The position numbers and the translations under genes are program-made. Shown here piece after piece: positions 26,621-35,869 of a stretch of DNA of 64,000 bases. How positions within the stretch are numbered: position 1 is the stretch's first letter; every line of letters starts with the position of its first letter. Source of the DNA: Ciceribacter sichuanensis (GTDB lineage: Bacteria; Pseudomonadota; Alphaproteobacteria; Rhizobiales; Rhizobiaceae); assembly GCF_024055605.1 (NCBI RefSeq), contig NZ_JAMXLX010000009.1:1-64000 (forward strand). Reading direction: 5' to 3'. The notes under the pieces are model-generated. The model had not been told where the DNA came from. It made no database searches and saw only the letters and a list, made by a program, of their open reading frames with translations.

Positions 26621-27793
26621 TCACGCATTGTTCTTGAACAATTCACGACCGATCAGCATGCGCCTGATTTCGCTGGTGCCGGCGCCGATCTCGTAGAGCT
26701 TGGCGTCGCGCAGGAGCCTCCCGGCGGGGCTTTCGTTCATGTAGCCGGTGCCGCCCAGAAGCTGGATGGCATCCAGCGCCACCTGCGTCGCACGCTCGGC
26801 GGAAAACAGGATCGCGCCTGCCGCATCCTGCCGAGTGAGGCGAGCGTTATCGCCGGCGCGGGCCACGGCATAAACATAGGCGCGCGAGGCGTTCATCGCG
26901 GTATACATGTCGGCAATCTTGCCCTGCACGAGCTGAAATTCGCCGATCGCCTTGCCGAACTGGTGTCGTTCACGGATGTAGCGAAGAACGAGATCGAGCG
27001 CCGATTGCATGATGCCGATCGGGCCCGCCGCCAGTACGGCCCGTTCGTAATCGAGGCCACTCATCAGCACGGTGACGCCGTCGTTCACCTTGCCCAGCAC
27101 GTTTTCCCCCGGGACCTCGCAATCCTCGAAGACGAGTTCGGAGGTTGGAGAGCCACGCATGCCGAGCTTGTCGAGCTTCTGCGCCGGACGGAAGCCCTTG
27201 AAGCCCTTCTCGATGAGAAAGGCAGTAATGCCGCGCGGGCCGGCAGCCATGTCCGTCTTGGCGTATACGACCAGCGTATCCGCTTCGTGGCCATTGGTGA
27301 TCCACATCTTGGAGCCGTTCAGGAGGTAGCGGTCCCCCTTTCGCTCCGCCTTGAGCCGCATGGATACGACGTCGGATCCCGCTTCTGTCTCGCTCATAGC
27401 AAGCGAGCCGACATGCGCGCCGGATATGAGGTTCGGCAGGTATCGCTGTTTTTGCTCGGTCGTGCCCCAGCGATGGATCTGGTTGATGCAGAGGTTGGAA
27501 TGAGCGCCGTAGGAAAGGCCGACGGATGCCGAGGCGCGGCTGATTTCCTCCATCGCGACGCAATGGGCGAGATAGCCCATATCAGCCCCGCCATATTCCT
27601 CCGAGACCGTGATGCCATGCAGGCCGAGCGCACCCATCTCCGGCCAGAGATGCCTCGGGAAACAATCCTCCCGGTCAATTTCCGTCGCAAGCGGCGCGAT
27701 CCTGTCATGAGCAAACTTGCGCACGCTGTCGCGCAGCGCCCCGATCTCCTCCCCGAGACCGGCGTCGAAAACTGCGGCGAGATCCAGGCTCAT
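26621..27793 (-). CDS. liuA: Isovaleryl-CoA dehydrogenase
   Basis: This 390-aa acyl-CoA dehydrogenase converts isovaleryl-CoA to 3-methylcrotonyl-CoA and passes electrons to ETF. The catalytic glutamate is E250 (GLDYERAVLAAGP), in the position typical of isovaleryl-CoA dehydrogenase rather than at the C-terminal site used by other family members. A strong GAGGAGG lies about 8 nt before the ATG. It is the first structural gene of the liu operon and follows the Lrp-type regulator after an 87-nt gap that includes a GC-rich stem. Confidence 0.93.
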   Translation of the reverse strand: MSLDLAAVFDAGLGEEIGALRDSVRKFAHDRIAPLATEIDREDCFPRHLWPEMGALGLHGITVSEEYGGADMGYLAHCVAMEEISRASASVGLSYGAHSNLCINQIHRWGTTEQKQRYLPNLISGAHVGSLAMSETEAGSDVVSMRLKAERKGDRYLLNGSKMWITNGHEADTLVVYAKTDMAAGPRGITAFLIEKGFKGFRPAQKLDKLGMRGSPTSELVFEDCEVPGENVLGKVNDGVTVLMSGLDYERAVLAAGPIGIMQSALDLVLRYIRERHQFGKAIGEFQLVQGKIADMYTAMNASRAYVYAVARAGDNARLTRQDAAGAILFSAERATQVALDAIQLLGGTGYMNESPAGRLLRDAKLYEIGAGTSEIRRMLIGRELFKNNA

Positions 27794-27880
27794 CGCATAC
27801 TCCTCCTCTCGACGGTTTTCACGCAGCCGTCTCCTGCGGTGAAAGGTGGGCGGCGTCTCCTCCACACCGCCCGCCTTGTT

Positions 27881-28354
27881 TTATGTCTCCGTACCTCCGG
27901 TGAACGCGGCCGACCGGCGCACGAACGTCTTTATGGCGAAATTGGACTGGATGCGCGCCACGCCCGGAACCGTCGTCAGGAAGTCCAGGAGTTCCTGGTA
28001 ATGCGGCAGGTCGCGCACCATGGCATGGATCAGATAATCCGAGCTTCCGCTGGTCTGGTAGCCGCCGACCACCTCCGGAATGGAGGCGACGCTATGTTCG
28101 AACGTCGTCAGCGCGTCCTTGATCTGGCGTTCCAGCGTAACCGAGATGAATACACCCATCGTGCCCAAGAGCCGGTTTTCGTCGAAGACGGCGGTATAGC
28201 CGCGGATTATCCCGGCTTCCTCCAGCTTGCGCACTCGCCTCAGCGTCGGCGTGAACGACAGACCAATCCGGGATGCGAGATCGCGCCAGCTTATCCGCCC
28301 GTCCTCGCCGAGAACGTGCAGAATTTTCCGATCGAAGGCATCGAGCGTTTCCAT
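27881..28354 (-). CDS. Lrp/AsnC-family regulator
   Basis: This 157-aa protein has an N-terminal helix-turn-helix (LASRIGLSFTPTLRRVRKLEEAGII) and an AsnC/RAM ligand-binding domain. It is upstream of the liu genes on the same strand and divergent from the thiolase-bkd genes. It is thus well placed to sense leucine or a product and control both units, like BkdR in other proteobacteria. The 213-nt gap upstream holds a perfect 14-bp AT-rich palindrome. A direct match to a named orthologue was not tested. Confidence 0.87.
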   Translation of the reverse strand: METLDAFDRKILHVLGEDGRISWRDLASRIGLSFTPTLRRVRKLEEAGIIRGYTAVFDENRLLGTMGVFISVTLERQIKDALTTFEHSVASIPEVVGGYQTSGSSDYLIHAMVRDLPHYQELLDFLTTVPGVARIQSNFAIKTFVRRSAAFTGGTET

Positions 28355-28390
28355 GGATCAAATGATCTACAGTTCCTGAAATCGATGGAT

Positions 28391-28404
28391 CAAAGATATC
28401 TTTG
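28391..28404. promoter_or_regulatory. Perfect 14-bp AT-rich palindrome, candidate Lrp-type operator
   Basis: CAAAGATATCTTTG lies between the regulator and the thiolase gene. A second, imperfect copy (CAAATTAGCTTTG, 28422-28434) is centred about 30 nt away, close to three helical turns. Lrp-family proteins bind phased AT-rich sites. It also sits 37 nt before the regulator start, so autoregulation is likely. Confidence 0.6.
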
Positions 28405-28567
28405 TTGCGAAATCTGTCAATCAAATTAGCTTTGAAATGAAAACGCTATGGTGATACCGTTCACTCAATCGGGAATTGGCAGATCGTTTGATCTCATGTC
28501 CCGGTCGTGAGCGTCCCGGCTTGGAGGAGCCGTGATGCGGGCAAGGTTCTTTCCGGGGAGGTGGAAA

Positions 28568-29755
28568 GTGACTGAGCATGATCCTGTCGTTATCGTAGGT
28601 TCCGCTCGCACGCCCATGGGCGGTTTTCAGGGCGCACTGAAATCCGTGACAGCTCCGGCTCTCGGTGCGGTGGCTATTCGCGCAGCGCTCGAGCGAACTG
28701 GCCTTGCCGAAAATCAGGTCGACGAGATGCTGTTCGGCTGCGTGTTGTCGGCGGGACAAGGACAGGCCCCGGCACGGCAGGCGGCGGTCGCGGCCGGCCT
28801 TCCCAATTCGACCGGTGCGACGACCATCAACAAGATGTGCGGCTCGGGCATGAAGGCCGCGATGCTGGCGCACGATCTCATTATCGCCGGCAGTTCCTCC
28901 ATCGCGGTCGCCGGCGGCATGGAGAGCATGACCAATGCGCCCTATCTGCTCGACCGTGCCCGTAGTGGCTATCGGCTGGGCCATGGCAGGGTCATGGACC
29001 ACATGTTCCTTGATGGTCTCGAAGACGCCTATGACAGGGGCCGGCTGATGGGCAGTTTTGCAGAGGATTGCGCCGAAGCCTATCAGTTCACACGCGACAT
29101 GCAGGATTCCTATGCTGTCTGCTCGCTGGAACGTGCCCGCAGGGCAATCGCTGAAGGCCGGTTCGACCGGGAGATCGCACCCGTGGCGGTTCCCGTTGGT
29201 CGGGACGAGCAGGTGATCGCCATTGATGAGCAGCCGGGCAAGGCGCGACCGGAAAAGATCCCGACCCTCAAGCCGGCCTTTCGCGAGGGCGGCACGGTTA
29301 CGGCCGCAAATTCCAGTTCGATTTCCGACGGTGCGGCAGCGTTGGTGCTGATGCGCCGGTCTGAGGCCGAGCGGCGTGGGCTTGCACCCTTGGCCACGAT
29401 CATGGGGCACGCGACCGATGCACGGGCGCCCGCCCGGTTCACCACCGCTCCCATTGGAGCGCTCGAGCGGCTTTCCGAGAAGGTCGGATGGAAACTCGGG
29501 GATGTCGATCTGTTCGAAATCAACGAAGCCTTTGCCGTAGTTGCGATGGCGGCCATGCGTGACCTCGATCTGCCGCATGACAAGGTCAACGTCCATGGCG
29601 GCGCCTGCGCGCTTGGCCATCCGATTGGCGCCTCAGGCGCCCGCATCATGGTGACGCTGCTCTCCGCACTGCGGCAGCACGGTCTGAAACGAGGAATGGC
29701 GGCGATCTGCATCGGTGGCGGGGAGGCCACCGCGGTCGCTGTCGAACTTTGCTGA
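28568..29755 (+). CDS. Acetyl-CoA acetyltransferase (thiolase)
   Basis: A thiolase of about 395 aa with nucleophilic Cys in INKMCGSGMKAA (C90 from this start), catalytic His in GHPIGASGARI, and the C-terminal Cys in CIGGGE. A GTG at 28568 preceded by GGAGG is preferred by family length; an ATG at 28532 in the same frame also has GGAGG upstream and is a real alternative. It cleaves acetoacetyl-CoA to two acetyl-CoA and heads the divergent unit with the branched-chain oxoacid dehydrogenase. That fits the end product of HMG-CoA lyase once acetoacetate is activated. No CoA-transferase gene is seen here. Confidence 0.88.
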   Translation: MTEHDPVVIVGSARTPMGGFQGALKSVTAPALGAVAIRAALERTGLAENQVDEMLFGCVLSAGQGQAPARQAAVAAGLPNSTGATTINKMCGSGMKAAMLAHDLIIAGSSSIAVAGGMESMTNAPYLLDRARSGYRLGHGRVMDHMFLDGLEDAYDRGRLMGSFAEDCAEAYQFTRDMQDSYAVCSLERARRAIAEGRFDREIAPVAVPVGRDEQVIAIDEQPGKARPEKIPTLKPAFREGGTVTAANSSSISDGAAALVLMRRSEAERRGLAPLATIMGHATDARAPARFTTAPIGALERLSEKVGWKLGDVDLFEINEAFAVVAMAAMRDLDLPHDKVNVHGGACALGHPIGASGARIMVTLLSALRQHGLKRGMAAICIGGGEATAVAVELC

Positions 29756-29818
29756 AGAGTGGAACTCTTCGGCAAGCCGTCTGGAGGCGGCGGTGAGAGC
29801 AGGGAGGAAGCACAAGGC

Positions 29819-31051
29819 ATGACCGCAAACACGCATTTGAGCCTGCATGTGCCGGAGCCGGCCGTTCGGCCGGGCGACCAGCCGGACTTTTCCAACGTCA
29901 AGATTCCGAAGGCCGGCTCGGTGCCGCGACCGGAGATCGACGCCGCACCGGAGACCATGCGTGAACTTGCCTATTCGATCATTCGCGTGCTCGATCATGA
30001 GGGCAATGCCGTCGGTCCCTGGGCTGGTCTTCTCTCTGACGAGGAGCTTCTTTCCGGGCTCAGGCATATGCTGCTGCTGCGCGCCTTCGATGCGCGCATG
30101 CTGATGGCGCAGCGGCAGGGCAAGACGTCCTTCTACATGCAGCATCTCGGTGAGGAAGCGGTAAGCTGCGCCTTTCGCAAGGCGCTCTCCAAGGGCGACA
30201 TGAACTTCGCTACTTATCGTCAGGCCGGATTGCTGATCGCGGATGGCTATCCGCTGGTGACCATGATGAACCAGATCTTCTCCAACGAGGGAGACCCGCT
30301 GCACGGCCGGCAGTTGCCGGTGCTCTATTCGTCGAAGGAGCACGGCTTTTTCACGCTATCCGGCAATCTCGCCACGCAGTTCGTGCAGGCGGTGGGATGG
30401 GCAATGGCTTCCGCCATCAAGGGAGACACGAAGATCGCGGCCGGCTGGATCGGTGACGGATCGACGGCGGAATCGGATTTTCATTCGGCCATGGTTTTCG
30501 CCTCGACCTACAAGGCGCCGGTCGTGCTCAACGTGGTCAACAACCAGTGGGCCATTTCCACCTTTCAGGGCATTGCCCGGGGCGGGTCCGGCACCTTTGC
30601 CGCCCGTGGCCTCGGCTTCGGCATTCCGGCGCTGCGGGTCGATGGAAACGACTATCTCGCCGTCCACGCCGTCGCGCGCTGGGCGGTCGAGCGGGCGCGG
30701 CGCAATCTCGGGCCGACCTTGATCGAATACGTCACCTACCGCGTCGGCGCCCATTCGACCTCGGACGATCCGAGCGCCTATCGTCCGAAGACGGAGTCGG
30801 AAGCCTGGCCGCTCGGTGATCCCGTGTTGCGGCTGAAGAAGCATCTCATCGCGCGCGGGGTCTGGTCGGAGGAGCGGCACTTGCAGGCTGAAGCAGAGAT
30901 CATGGACACGGTGATCGAGGCGCAGAAGGAGGCGGAAAGCCACGGTACCCTGCATGCAGGAGGCAAGCCGTCCGTGCGCGATATCTTCGAGGGCGTCTAT
31001 GCCGTGATGCCGGCCCATCTCCATCGTCAACGCAGGATGGCGGGGTGCTGA
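29819..31051 (+). CDS. bkdA1: Branched-chain 2-oxoacid dehydrogenase E1 alpha subunit
   Basis: This 410-aa thiamine diphosphate-dependent decarboxylase subunit has the ThDP motif from GDGSTAE to NNQWAIS. The N-terminal extension (NVKIPKAGSVPRPEID) is typical of bacterial BkdA1. GGAGG lies upstream of the ATG. With the E1 beta and E2 genes it oxidatively decarboxylates the 2-oxoacids of Val, Leu and Ile. The gene follows the thiolase by 63 nt. Confidence 0.92.
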   Translation: MTANTHLSLHVPEPAVRPGDQPDFSNVKIPKAGSVPRPEIDAAPETMRELAYSIIRVLDHEGNAVGPWAGLLSDEELLSGLRHMLLLRAFDARMLMAQRQGKTSFYMQHLGEEAVSCAFRKALSKGDMNFATYRQAGLLIADGYPLVTMMNQIFSNEGDPLHGRQLPVLYSSKEHGFFTLSGNLATQFVQAVGWAMASAIKGDTKIAAGWIGDGSTAESDFHSAMVFASTYKAPVVLNVVNNQWAISTFQGIARGGSGTFAARGLGFGIPALRVDGNDYLAVHAVARWAVERARRNLGPTLIEYVTYRVGAHSTSDDPSAYRPKTESEAWPLGDPVLRLKKHLIARGVWSEERHLQAEAEIMDTVIEAQKEAESHGTLHAGGKPSVRDIFEGVYAVMPAHLHRQRRMAGC

Positions 31052-31052
31052 C

Positions 31053-32066
31053 ATGACCAGAATGACCATGATCGAAGCGGTGCGCAGCGCCATGGATATC
31101 TCCATGGCGCGTGACGGCAACGTCGTCGTCTTCGGCGAAGACGTGGGATATTTCGGCGGCGTTTTCCGCGCCACGCAGGGATTGCAGGCGAAATACGGCA
31201 AAACGCGCTGCTTCGACACGCCGATCAGTGAATCCGGTATCGTCGGCACGGCCATCGGCATGGCGGCCTATGGGTTGAAGCCGTGCGTCGAAATCCAGTT
31301 CGCCGATTACATGTTTCCCGCCTATGACCAGATCACCCAGGAGGCAGCGCGGATCCGCTACCGCTCCAATGGCGATTTCACCTGCCCGATCGTCATCAGG
31401 ATGCCGACGGGTGGCGGGATCTTCGGCGGCCAGACGCATAGCCAGAGCCCGGAGGCACTGTTCACCCATGTCTGCGGTCTCAAGGTCATTGTTCCGTCGA
31501 ATCCCTTCGACGCCAAGGGATTGCTGATTTCCTCGATCGAGGACCCGGACCCGGTGATGTTCCTGGAGCCCAAGCGGCTCTACAACGGTCCGTTCGACGG
31601 TCATCACGACCGCCCGGTGGTTCCGTGGTCCACCCATCCCCTGGGTGACGTTCCAGAAGGGCACTATACCGTGCCGATCGGCAAGGCCAAGGTCAGGCGG
31701 CCGGGCAATGATGTGACCGTGATCGCATATGGAACCATGGTTCATGTGGCGCTCGCCGCCGTCGAGGAGACGGGCGTCGATGCCGAGGTCATCGATCTTC
31801 GAAGCCTCCTGCCGCTCGATCTCGATACCATCGTTCAATCCGTCTCGAAGACCGGTCGTTGCATCATGGTGCATGAGGCGACGTTGACCTCGGGCTTCGG
31901 CGCGGAGGTGGTCTCGCTCGTTCAGGAACACTGTTTCTATCATTTGGAAGTGCCCGTGATCCGCATCTGCGGATGGGACACCCCTTATCCGCACGCCCAG
32001 GAATGGGACTATTTCCCCGGCCCGCAGCGCATCGGCAGGGCGCTCGCAGAAATCATGAAGGCGTGA
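31053..32066 (+). CDS. bkdA2: Branched-chain 2-oxoacid dehydrogenase E1 beta subunit
   Basis: This 337-aa transketolase-like beta subunit (FGEDVGYFGGVFRAT; C-terminal GWDTPYPHAQEWDYFP) has the usual length. It starts 1 nt after the E1 alpha stop and is almost certainly cotranslated. It forms the alpha2-beta2 E1 with the preceding protein. Confidence 0.93.
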   Translation: MTRMTMIEAVRSAMDISMARDGNVVVFGEDVGYFGGVFRATQGLQAKYGKTRCFDTPISESGIVGTAIGMAAYGLKPCVEIQFADYMFPAYDQITQEAARIRYRSNGDFTCPIVIRMPTGGGIFGGQTHSQSPEALFTHVCGLKVIVPSNPFDAKGLLISSIEDPDPVMFLEPKRLYNGPFDGHHDRPVVPWSTHPLGDVPEGHYTVPIGKAKVRRPGNDVTVIAYGTMVHVALAAVEETGVDAEVIDLRSLLPLDLDTIVQSVSKTGRCIMVHEATLTSGFGAEVVSLVQEHCFYHLEVPVIRICGWDTPYPHAQEWDYFPGPQRIGRALAEIMKA

Positions 32067-32069
32067 CCC

Positions 32070-33353
32070 ATGAGCGAATATGTTCTCAATATGCCCGATG
32101 TCGGCGAAGGTGTCGCAGAAGCCGAGCTGGTGGAATGGCATGTGAAGCCCGGCGATCCGGTCCGTGAAGACATGGTGCTGGCTGCGGTGATGACCGATAA
32201 GGCGACGGTCGAGATACCATCACCAGTGGCGGGCATCGTGACATGGCTTGCCGCCGAGGTCGGCGACTCGGTGGCGGTCAGGGCGCCGCTGGTCAGGATC
32301 GATATCGCTTCCGGTTCGGTTGCGCCTGCACCGGTTGAAGAAAAGAAGCCGGTGGCGAAGGCTGAAATGCCCGCGCCCTCTGCTCAGATTGCGCCCGCTC
32401 AGGAGGTTGTTCCGCCGGAGGTTCCCGAAACGCCGGAAAAGAATGCCCCCCTGCCGGTGCCGACTGGCGAGGTGGGGGCCAAGCCGCTGGCGGCTCCTGC
32501 CGTGCGCCATCGGGCACAGATGTCCGGTGTCGATCTGAACAAGGTGAAAGGGACTGGGCCGGAGGGGCGCATCACGCATGAGGATCTTGATGCCTTCCTG
32601 TCGAGCGGACCGCATCCGCCGGGCGTGGCCGCAGGCTTCGGCCGGAACATGGCGGTCGAGGAGATCAGGATCACTGGCCTGCGCAGGAAGATTGCCGAGA
32701 AGGTGGCCCTTTCCGCCTCGCGCATCCCCCACATCACCTATGTCGAGGAAATCGACGTGACCGATCTGGAGGAGCTTCGGGCCGCGATGAATGGCGGGCG
32801 CAAGCCGGATCAGCCGAAACTGACGATCCTGCCGTTTCTGATGCGGGCGCTGGTTCGGGCGGTGGAAGATCAGCCGGCGATGAATGCCACGTTTGACGAC
32901 GAGACGGGCATCGTCACACGATATGGCGCGGTGCATGTCGGCATTGCGACGCAGACGCCGGCCGGACTTTCCGTGCCGGTGGTGCGTCACGCCGAAGCTC
33001 TGGGATTATGGGGGTGCGCGGCTGAACTCGGCCGCGTTGCGGAGGCCGCGCGAACCGGTCGCGCCCCGCGCGAGGAACTGACAGGCTCCACGATCACCAT
33101 CAGTTCGCTCGGCTCGCTGGGCGGCATCGTCTCGACGCCGATCATCAATCACCCCGAGGTGGCGATCATCGGCGTCAACAAGATCGCCACGCGTCCGGTT
33201 TGGGACGGCAGAGGACAGTTCATTCCCCGCAGGATGATGAACCTGTCCTCCAGCTTCGATCACCGCGTGATCGACGGCTGGGATGCGGCAACCTTCGTCC
33301 AGCGGCTGAAAACCCTGCTGGAAACGCCAGCGTTGATCTTCATTGAAGATTGA
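32070..33353 (+). CDS. bkdB: Branched-chain 2-oxoacid dehydrogenase E2 (lipoamide acyltransferase)
   Basis: This 427-aa E2 has an N-terminal lipoyl domain with lipoylated K44 (MTDKATVEIPSP), a Pro/Ala-rich linker, an E3-binding domain at about residues 139-175, and a C-terminal acyltransferase with catalytic H398 and D402 (HRVIDGWD). It starts 3 nt after E1 beta. No dihydrolipoamide dehydrogenase (E3) gene follows in the window, so a shared E3 from elsewhere must serve. Confidence 0.93.
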   Translation: MSEYVLNMPDVGEGVAEAELVEWHVKPGDPVREDMVLAAVMTDKATVEIPSPVAGIVTWLAAEVGDSVAVRAPLVRIDIASGSVAPAPVEEKKPVAKAEMPAPSAQIAPAQEVVPPEVPETPEKNAPLPVPTGEVGAKPLAAPAVRHRAQMSGVDLNKVKGTGPEGRITHEDLDAFLSSGPHPPGVAAGFGRNMAVEEIRITGLRRKIAEKVALSASRIPHITYVEEIDVTDLEELRAAMNGGRKPDQPKLTILPFLMRALVRAVEDQPAMNATFDDETGIVTRYGAVHVGIATQTPAGLSVPVVRHAEALGLWGCAAELGRVAEAARTGRAPREELTGSTITISSLGSLGGIVSTPIINHPEVAIIGVNKIATRPVWDGRGQFIPRRMMNLSSSFDHRVIDGWDAATFVQRLKTLLETPALIFIED

Positions 33354-33364
33354 GGGTGACTGGC

Positions 33365-33464
33365 TAGAGTATTTCCGCCTTTCTCCGAAACGCGAAAATA
33401 CTCTATCTGTTTGTTTTTACGCATTTCCGAACGCAAAACCGTGGCACACTTTTGCTGGAAATGC
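33365..33464. repeat. Rhizobial-type intergenic double-hairpin repeat
   Basis: Two adjacent hairpins fill the gap between bkdB and the convergent FAD oxidase gene: 33365-33405 (TAGAGTATTT paired imperfectly with AAAATACTCTA) and 33421-33464 (GCATTTCC / GGAAATGC, with an inner GCAAAA / TTTTGC). The arrangement and wording, including the TTTTTACGC linker, look like the small mosaic repeat dispersed in Rhizobiaceae intergenic regions. It may also act as a terminator for the convergent genes. Confidence 0.75.
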
Positions 33465-33479
33465 TTCAACGGCCAGCCG

Positions 33480-34853
33480 TCAGGGAAGTATCTTGCCCGG
33501 GTTCATGATGCCGGATGGATCGATGGCATGCTTCAGCAGTGCCATGAAATCTACGGCGTCGCCATGTTCCTCGCGCATGTAGGCGATCTTGCCGGTGCCC
33601 ACGCCGTGTTCACCCGTGCAGGTGCCGCCGACGGAGATTGCCCGCTTGACCATCTGCTTGTTGATCGCAGCGACTTCGGCCATTTCCTCCTTGTTGGAGG
33701 GATCGACGGCAAAGGCAACGTGGTAGTTGCCGTCACCGACATGGCCGAGAATGGCGGCCGGCACCTTGCACTCCTTCAGGAGTTCGCGGGTATAGAGAAT
33801 GCAGCTGCCGAGTTCGGAAACCGGCACGCAGACGTCGGAAGACCAGCCCTTGGCGTCTGTTCGCTGGGAAACGACGGCGTAGAAGGCGTTGTGGCGCGCC
33901 TTCCAGAGCCGATTGCGCTCTTCCGGGGAGCTTGCCCATTCGAAGTCCACGCCGTCGTTGTCGCGCACGATGTCGCGAACCATGGCGACCTGTTCCTCGA
34001 CGCTTGCCGGGGAGCCATGGAATTCGAAGGCCAGCGTGTCTTCCAGTTTGAGGTCCAAGCCGGAATAACGGTTGACGGCGGCGATCAGGCCACGGTCCAT
34101 GAGTTCCATGCGTGCGACCGGAATTCCGAGTTGCACGATGGCGATGGCCGTGTCGACGGCCTGCGAGACGTCTTCGAAGGAGCAGAGCGCCGCCGAGATC
34201 GTTTCGGGAATGCCGTAGAGCCTGACAGTGACTTCGGTGATGATACCGAGCGTGCCTTCCGAGCCGACGAAGAGCCTCGTCAGATCGTAGCCGGCGGAGG
34301 ATTTGCGGGCCCGGCTGCCGGTGTGGATGATCTTGCCGTCGGGAAGGACAACGGTGAGTGCCAGCACGTTTTCGCGCATGGTGCCGTAACGCACGGCGTT
34401 CGTGCCCGAAGCGCGGGTTGAGGCCATGCCGCCAATCGAAGCGTTGGCGCCGGGATCGATCGGGAAGAACAGGCCCAGGTTGCGAAGATCGTTGTTGAGC
34501 TGTTCGCGCGTCACACCAGCCTGCACGGTGCAGTCGAGATCGGCGGAGCTGACGCGAAGGATGCTGTTCATGCGGCTGAGGTCGATCGAGATGCCGCCGT
34601 TCAGCGCGATGAGGTGTCCCTCGAGCGAGGTGCCGGCGCCAAAGGCGATGACCGGCACCTTGTGCCCGGCGCAAAGGCGGACCGTTTCGGCGACATCCTC
34701 GGTGGTTTCAGCGAAGACCACGCCATCGGGAATGGCGGTCGTGTGGTGGGATTCGCCATGGCCGTGCTGCTCGCGCACGGCCTGTGTCAGCGAAAAGCGC
34801 TCGCCAAAGCGGCCGGCAAGAGCCTCTGACAGGGTTTCCGGCAGGCCGCTCAT
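33480..34853 (-). CDS. FAD-linked D-2-hydroxyacid oxidase (D-lactate dehydrogenase/GlcD type)
   Basis: This 457-aa VAO/PCMH flavoprotein has an N-terminal FAD-binding part (FGAGTSLEGHL, DPGANASIGGMASTRASGTNAVRYG) and a C-terminal FAD-oxidase part with GHVGDGNYH and TGEHGVGTGK, as in cytochrome-type D-lactate dehydrogenase. It oxidises a D-2-hydroxyacid to the 2-oxoacid. It overlaps the sulfurtransferase gene by 4 nt, so the pair is coupled. This suggests that the oxoacid it makes, perhaps 3-mercaptopyruvate, is the sulfurtransferase substrate. Simple D-lactate oxidation cannot be excluded. Confidence 0.86.
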   Translation of the reverse strand: MSGLPETLSEALAGRFGERFSLTQAVREQHGHGESHHTTAIPDGVVFAETTEDVAETVRLCAGHKVPVIAFGAGTSLEGHLIALNGGISIDLSRMNSILRVSSADLDCTVQAGVTREQLNNDLRNLGLFFPIDPGANASIGGMASTRASGTNAVRYGTMRENVLALTVVLPDGKIIHTGSRARKSSAGYDLTRLFVGSEGTLGIITEVTVRLYGIPETISAALCSFEDVSQAVDTAIAIVQLGIPVARMELMDRGLIAAVNRYSGLDLKLEDTLAFEFHGSPASVEEQVAMVRDIVRDNDGVDFEWASSPEERNRLWKARHNAFYAVVSQRTDAKGWSSDVCVPVSELGSCILYTRELLKECKVPAAILGHVGDGNYHVAFAVDPSNKEEMAEVAAINKQMVKRAISVGGTCTGEHGVGTGKIAYMREEHGDAVDFMALLKHAIDPSGIMNPGKILP

Positions 34854-35746
34854 GCCTTTTCTCCCGCACCGGCCTTTTCTTCCTCACCCGAAGGACCGGT
34901 TGCGACCGGCGTGTCGCCAGGCAGGCCCCATTCCGACCAGGATCCGTCATAGACGGCCACGTTATCATTGCCGATCAGGTGCAGGCTGAAGGCGAGCGCC
35001 GAGGCGGTAACGCCTGAACCGCATGTGGCGGCAACCGGTCGCGAGAGGTCGAGGCCGGCATTTTCGAACAGCGTCTTCAGGGTTTCCGGCTTGAGGATTT
35101 CTCCGCTCTCGGGGTTGGTCAGACTGGAAGACGGCAGATTGAAGCTGCCGGGGATGTGGCCGGAGCGCAGGCCGGGCCGGGGTTCGTTTTCGGCTGCGGT
35201 GAAGCGCGAAGCGGCGCGGGCGTCGATCACCTGCTCGGCCTTCGTCCCGAGGTTATGCAGCATGTCCGCTCTGGAACGCACGAGTTCGGGATGGAAGGCG
35301 GCCCGGAACATTCCTTCAGCGGGTGTCGGGATCTCGGCGGTTACCGGACGGCCCTCGGCGCGCCACTTGCGCAGACCACCATCGAGCACGGCAATCTTCT
35401 CGTGACCGAAGACCCGAAGCGTCCACCAGACGCGGCCGGCGGAAACGAGGCCGGGGGTGTCGTAGATCACGACCACGCTGTCGTTGGAAAGGCCGAGACG
35501 ACGAGCGACAGCCTCGAATGCTTCGGCGGAAGGCAGCATGTGCGGCAACGACGAGGCGTGATCGGCGACATTCTCGATGTCGAAGAAGCGCGCATCTGGA
35601 ATATGCCGCTCGCGATAGTTCTCGGCAGCCGTGGGCGTGACGCCCGGCATGGTGAACGAACCGTCCAGCAATACCAGCCCCGGCGCGTCGAGATGAGCGG
35701 CGAGCCATTCGGTGGTGACGAGGGAACCGGGGAGGGTGAGCGACAT
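34850..35746 (-). CDS. sseA: 3-Mercaptopyruvate sulfurtransferase
   Basis: This 298-aa protein has two rhodanese domains. The active-site loop is CGSGVTA (C242), the form typical of mercaptopyruvate sulfurtransferase rather than thiosulfate rhodanese (CRKGVT). It moves sulfur from 3-mercaptopyruvate to cyanide or thiols, leaving pyruvate. The start at 35746 (MSLTLPGS) follows the hairpin after tctC by about 90 nt. The C terminus is a loose Glu/Ala/Lys-rich tail. It is coupled to the FAD oxidase downstream. Confidence 0.88.
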   Translation of the reverse strand: MSLTLPGSLVTTEWLAAHLDAPGLVLLDGSFTMPGVTPTAAENYRERHIPDARFFDIENVADHASSLPHMLPSAEAFEAVARRLGLSNDSVVVIYDTPGLVSAGRVWWTLRVFGHEKIAVLDGGLRKWRAEGRPVTAEIPTPAEGMFRAAFHPELVRSRADMLHNLGTKAEQVIDARAASRFTAAENEPRPGLRSGHIPGSFNLPSSSLTNPESGEILKPETLKTLFENAGLDLSRPVAATCGSGVTASALAFSLHLIGNDNVAVYDGSWSEWGLPGDTPVATGPSGEEEKAGAGEKA

Positions 35747-35833
35747 GATGAACTCCGAAGTGGCCGGGTGGCCGTCTGGTTGGCCGCATCCCGGAGGAGC
35801 CTTCATGAGGATGGGGATGGGCGGCAGGAAGGA

Positions 35834-35859
35834 GACGGGCGGCAGTGTTGCCGCCCGTC
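35834..35859 (-). terminator. Strong hairpin between tctC and the sulfurtransferase
   Basis: An 11-bp perfect GC-rich stem (GACGGGCGGCA / TGCCGCCCGTC) with a GTGT loop lies 11 nt past the tctC stop. On the minus strand it is followed by TCCTTCCTG, not a clean U-tract. It may end or attenuate the dehydrogenase-tct unit before the sulfurtransferase genes. Confidence 0.65.
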
Positions 35860-35869
35860 CTGTATCAGA

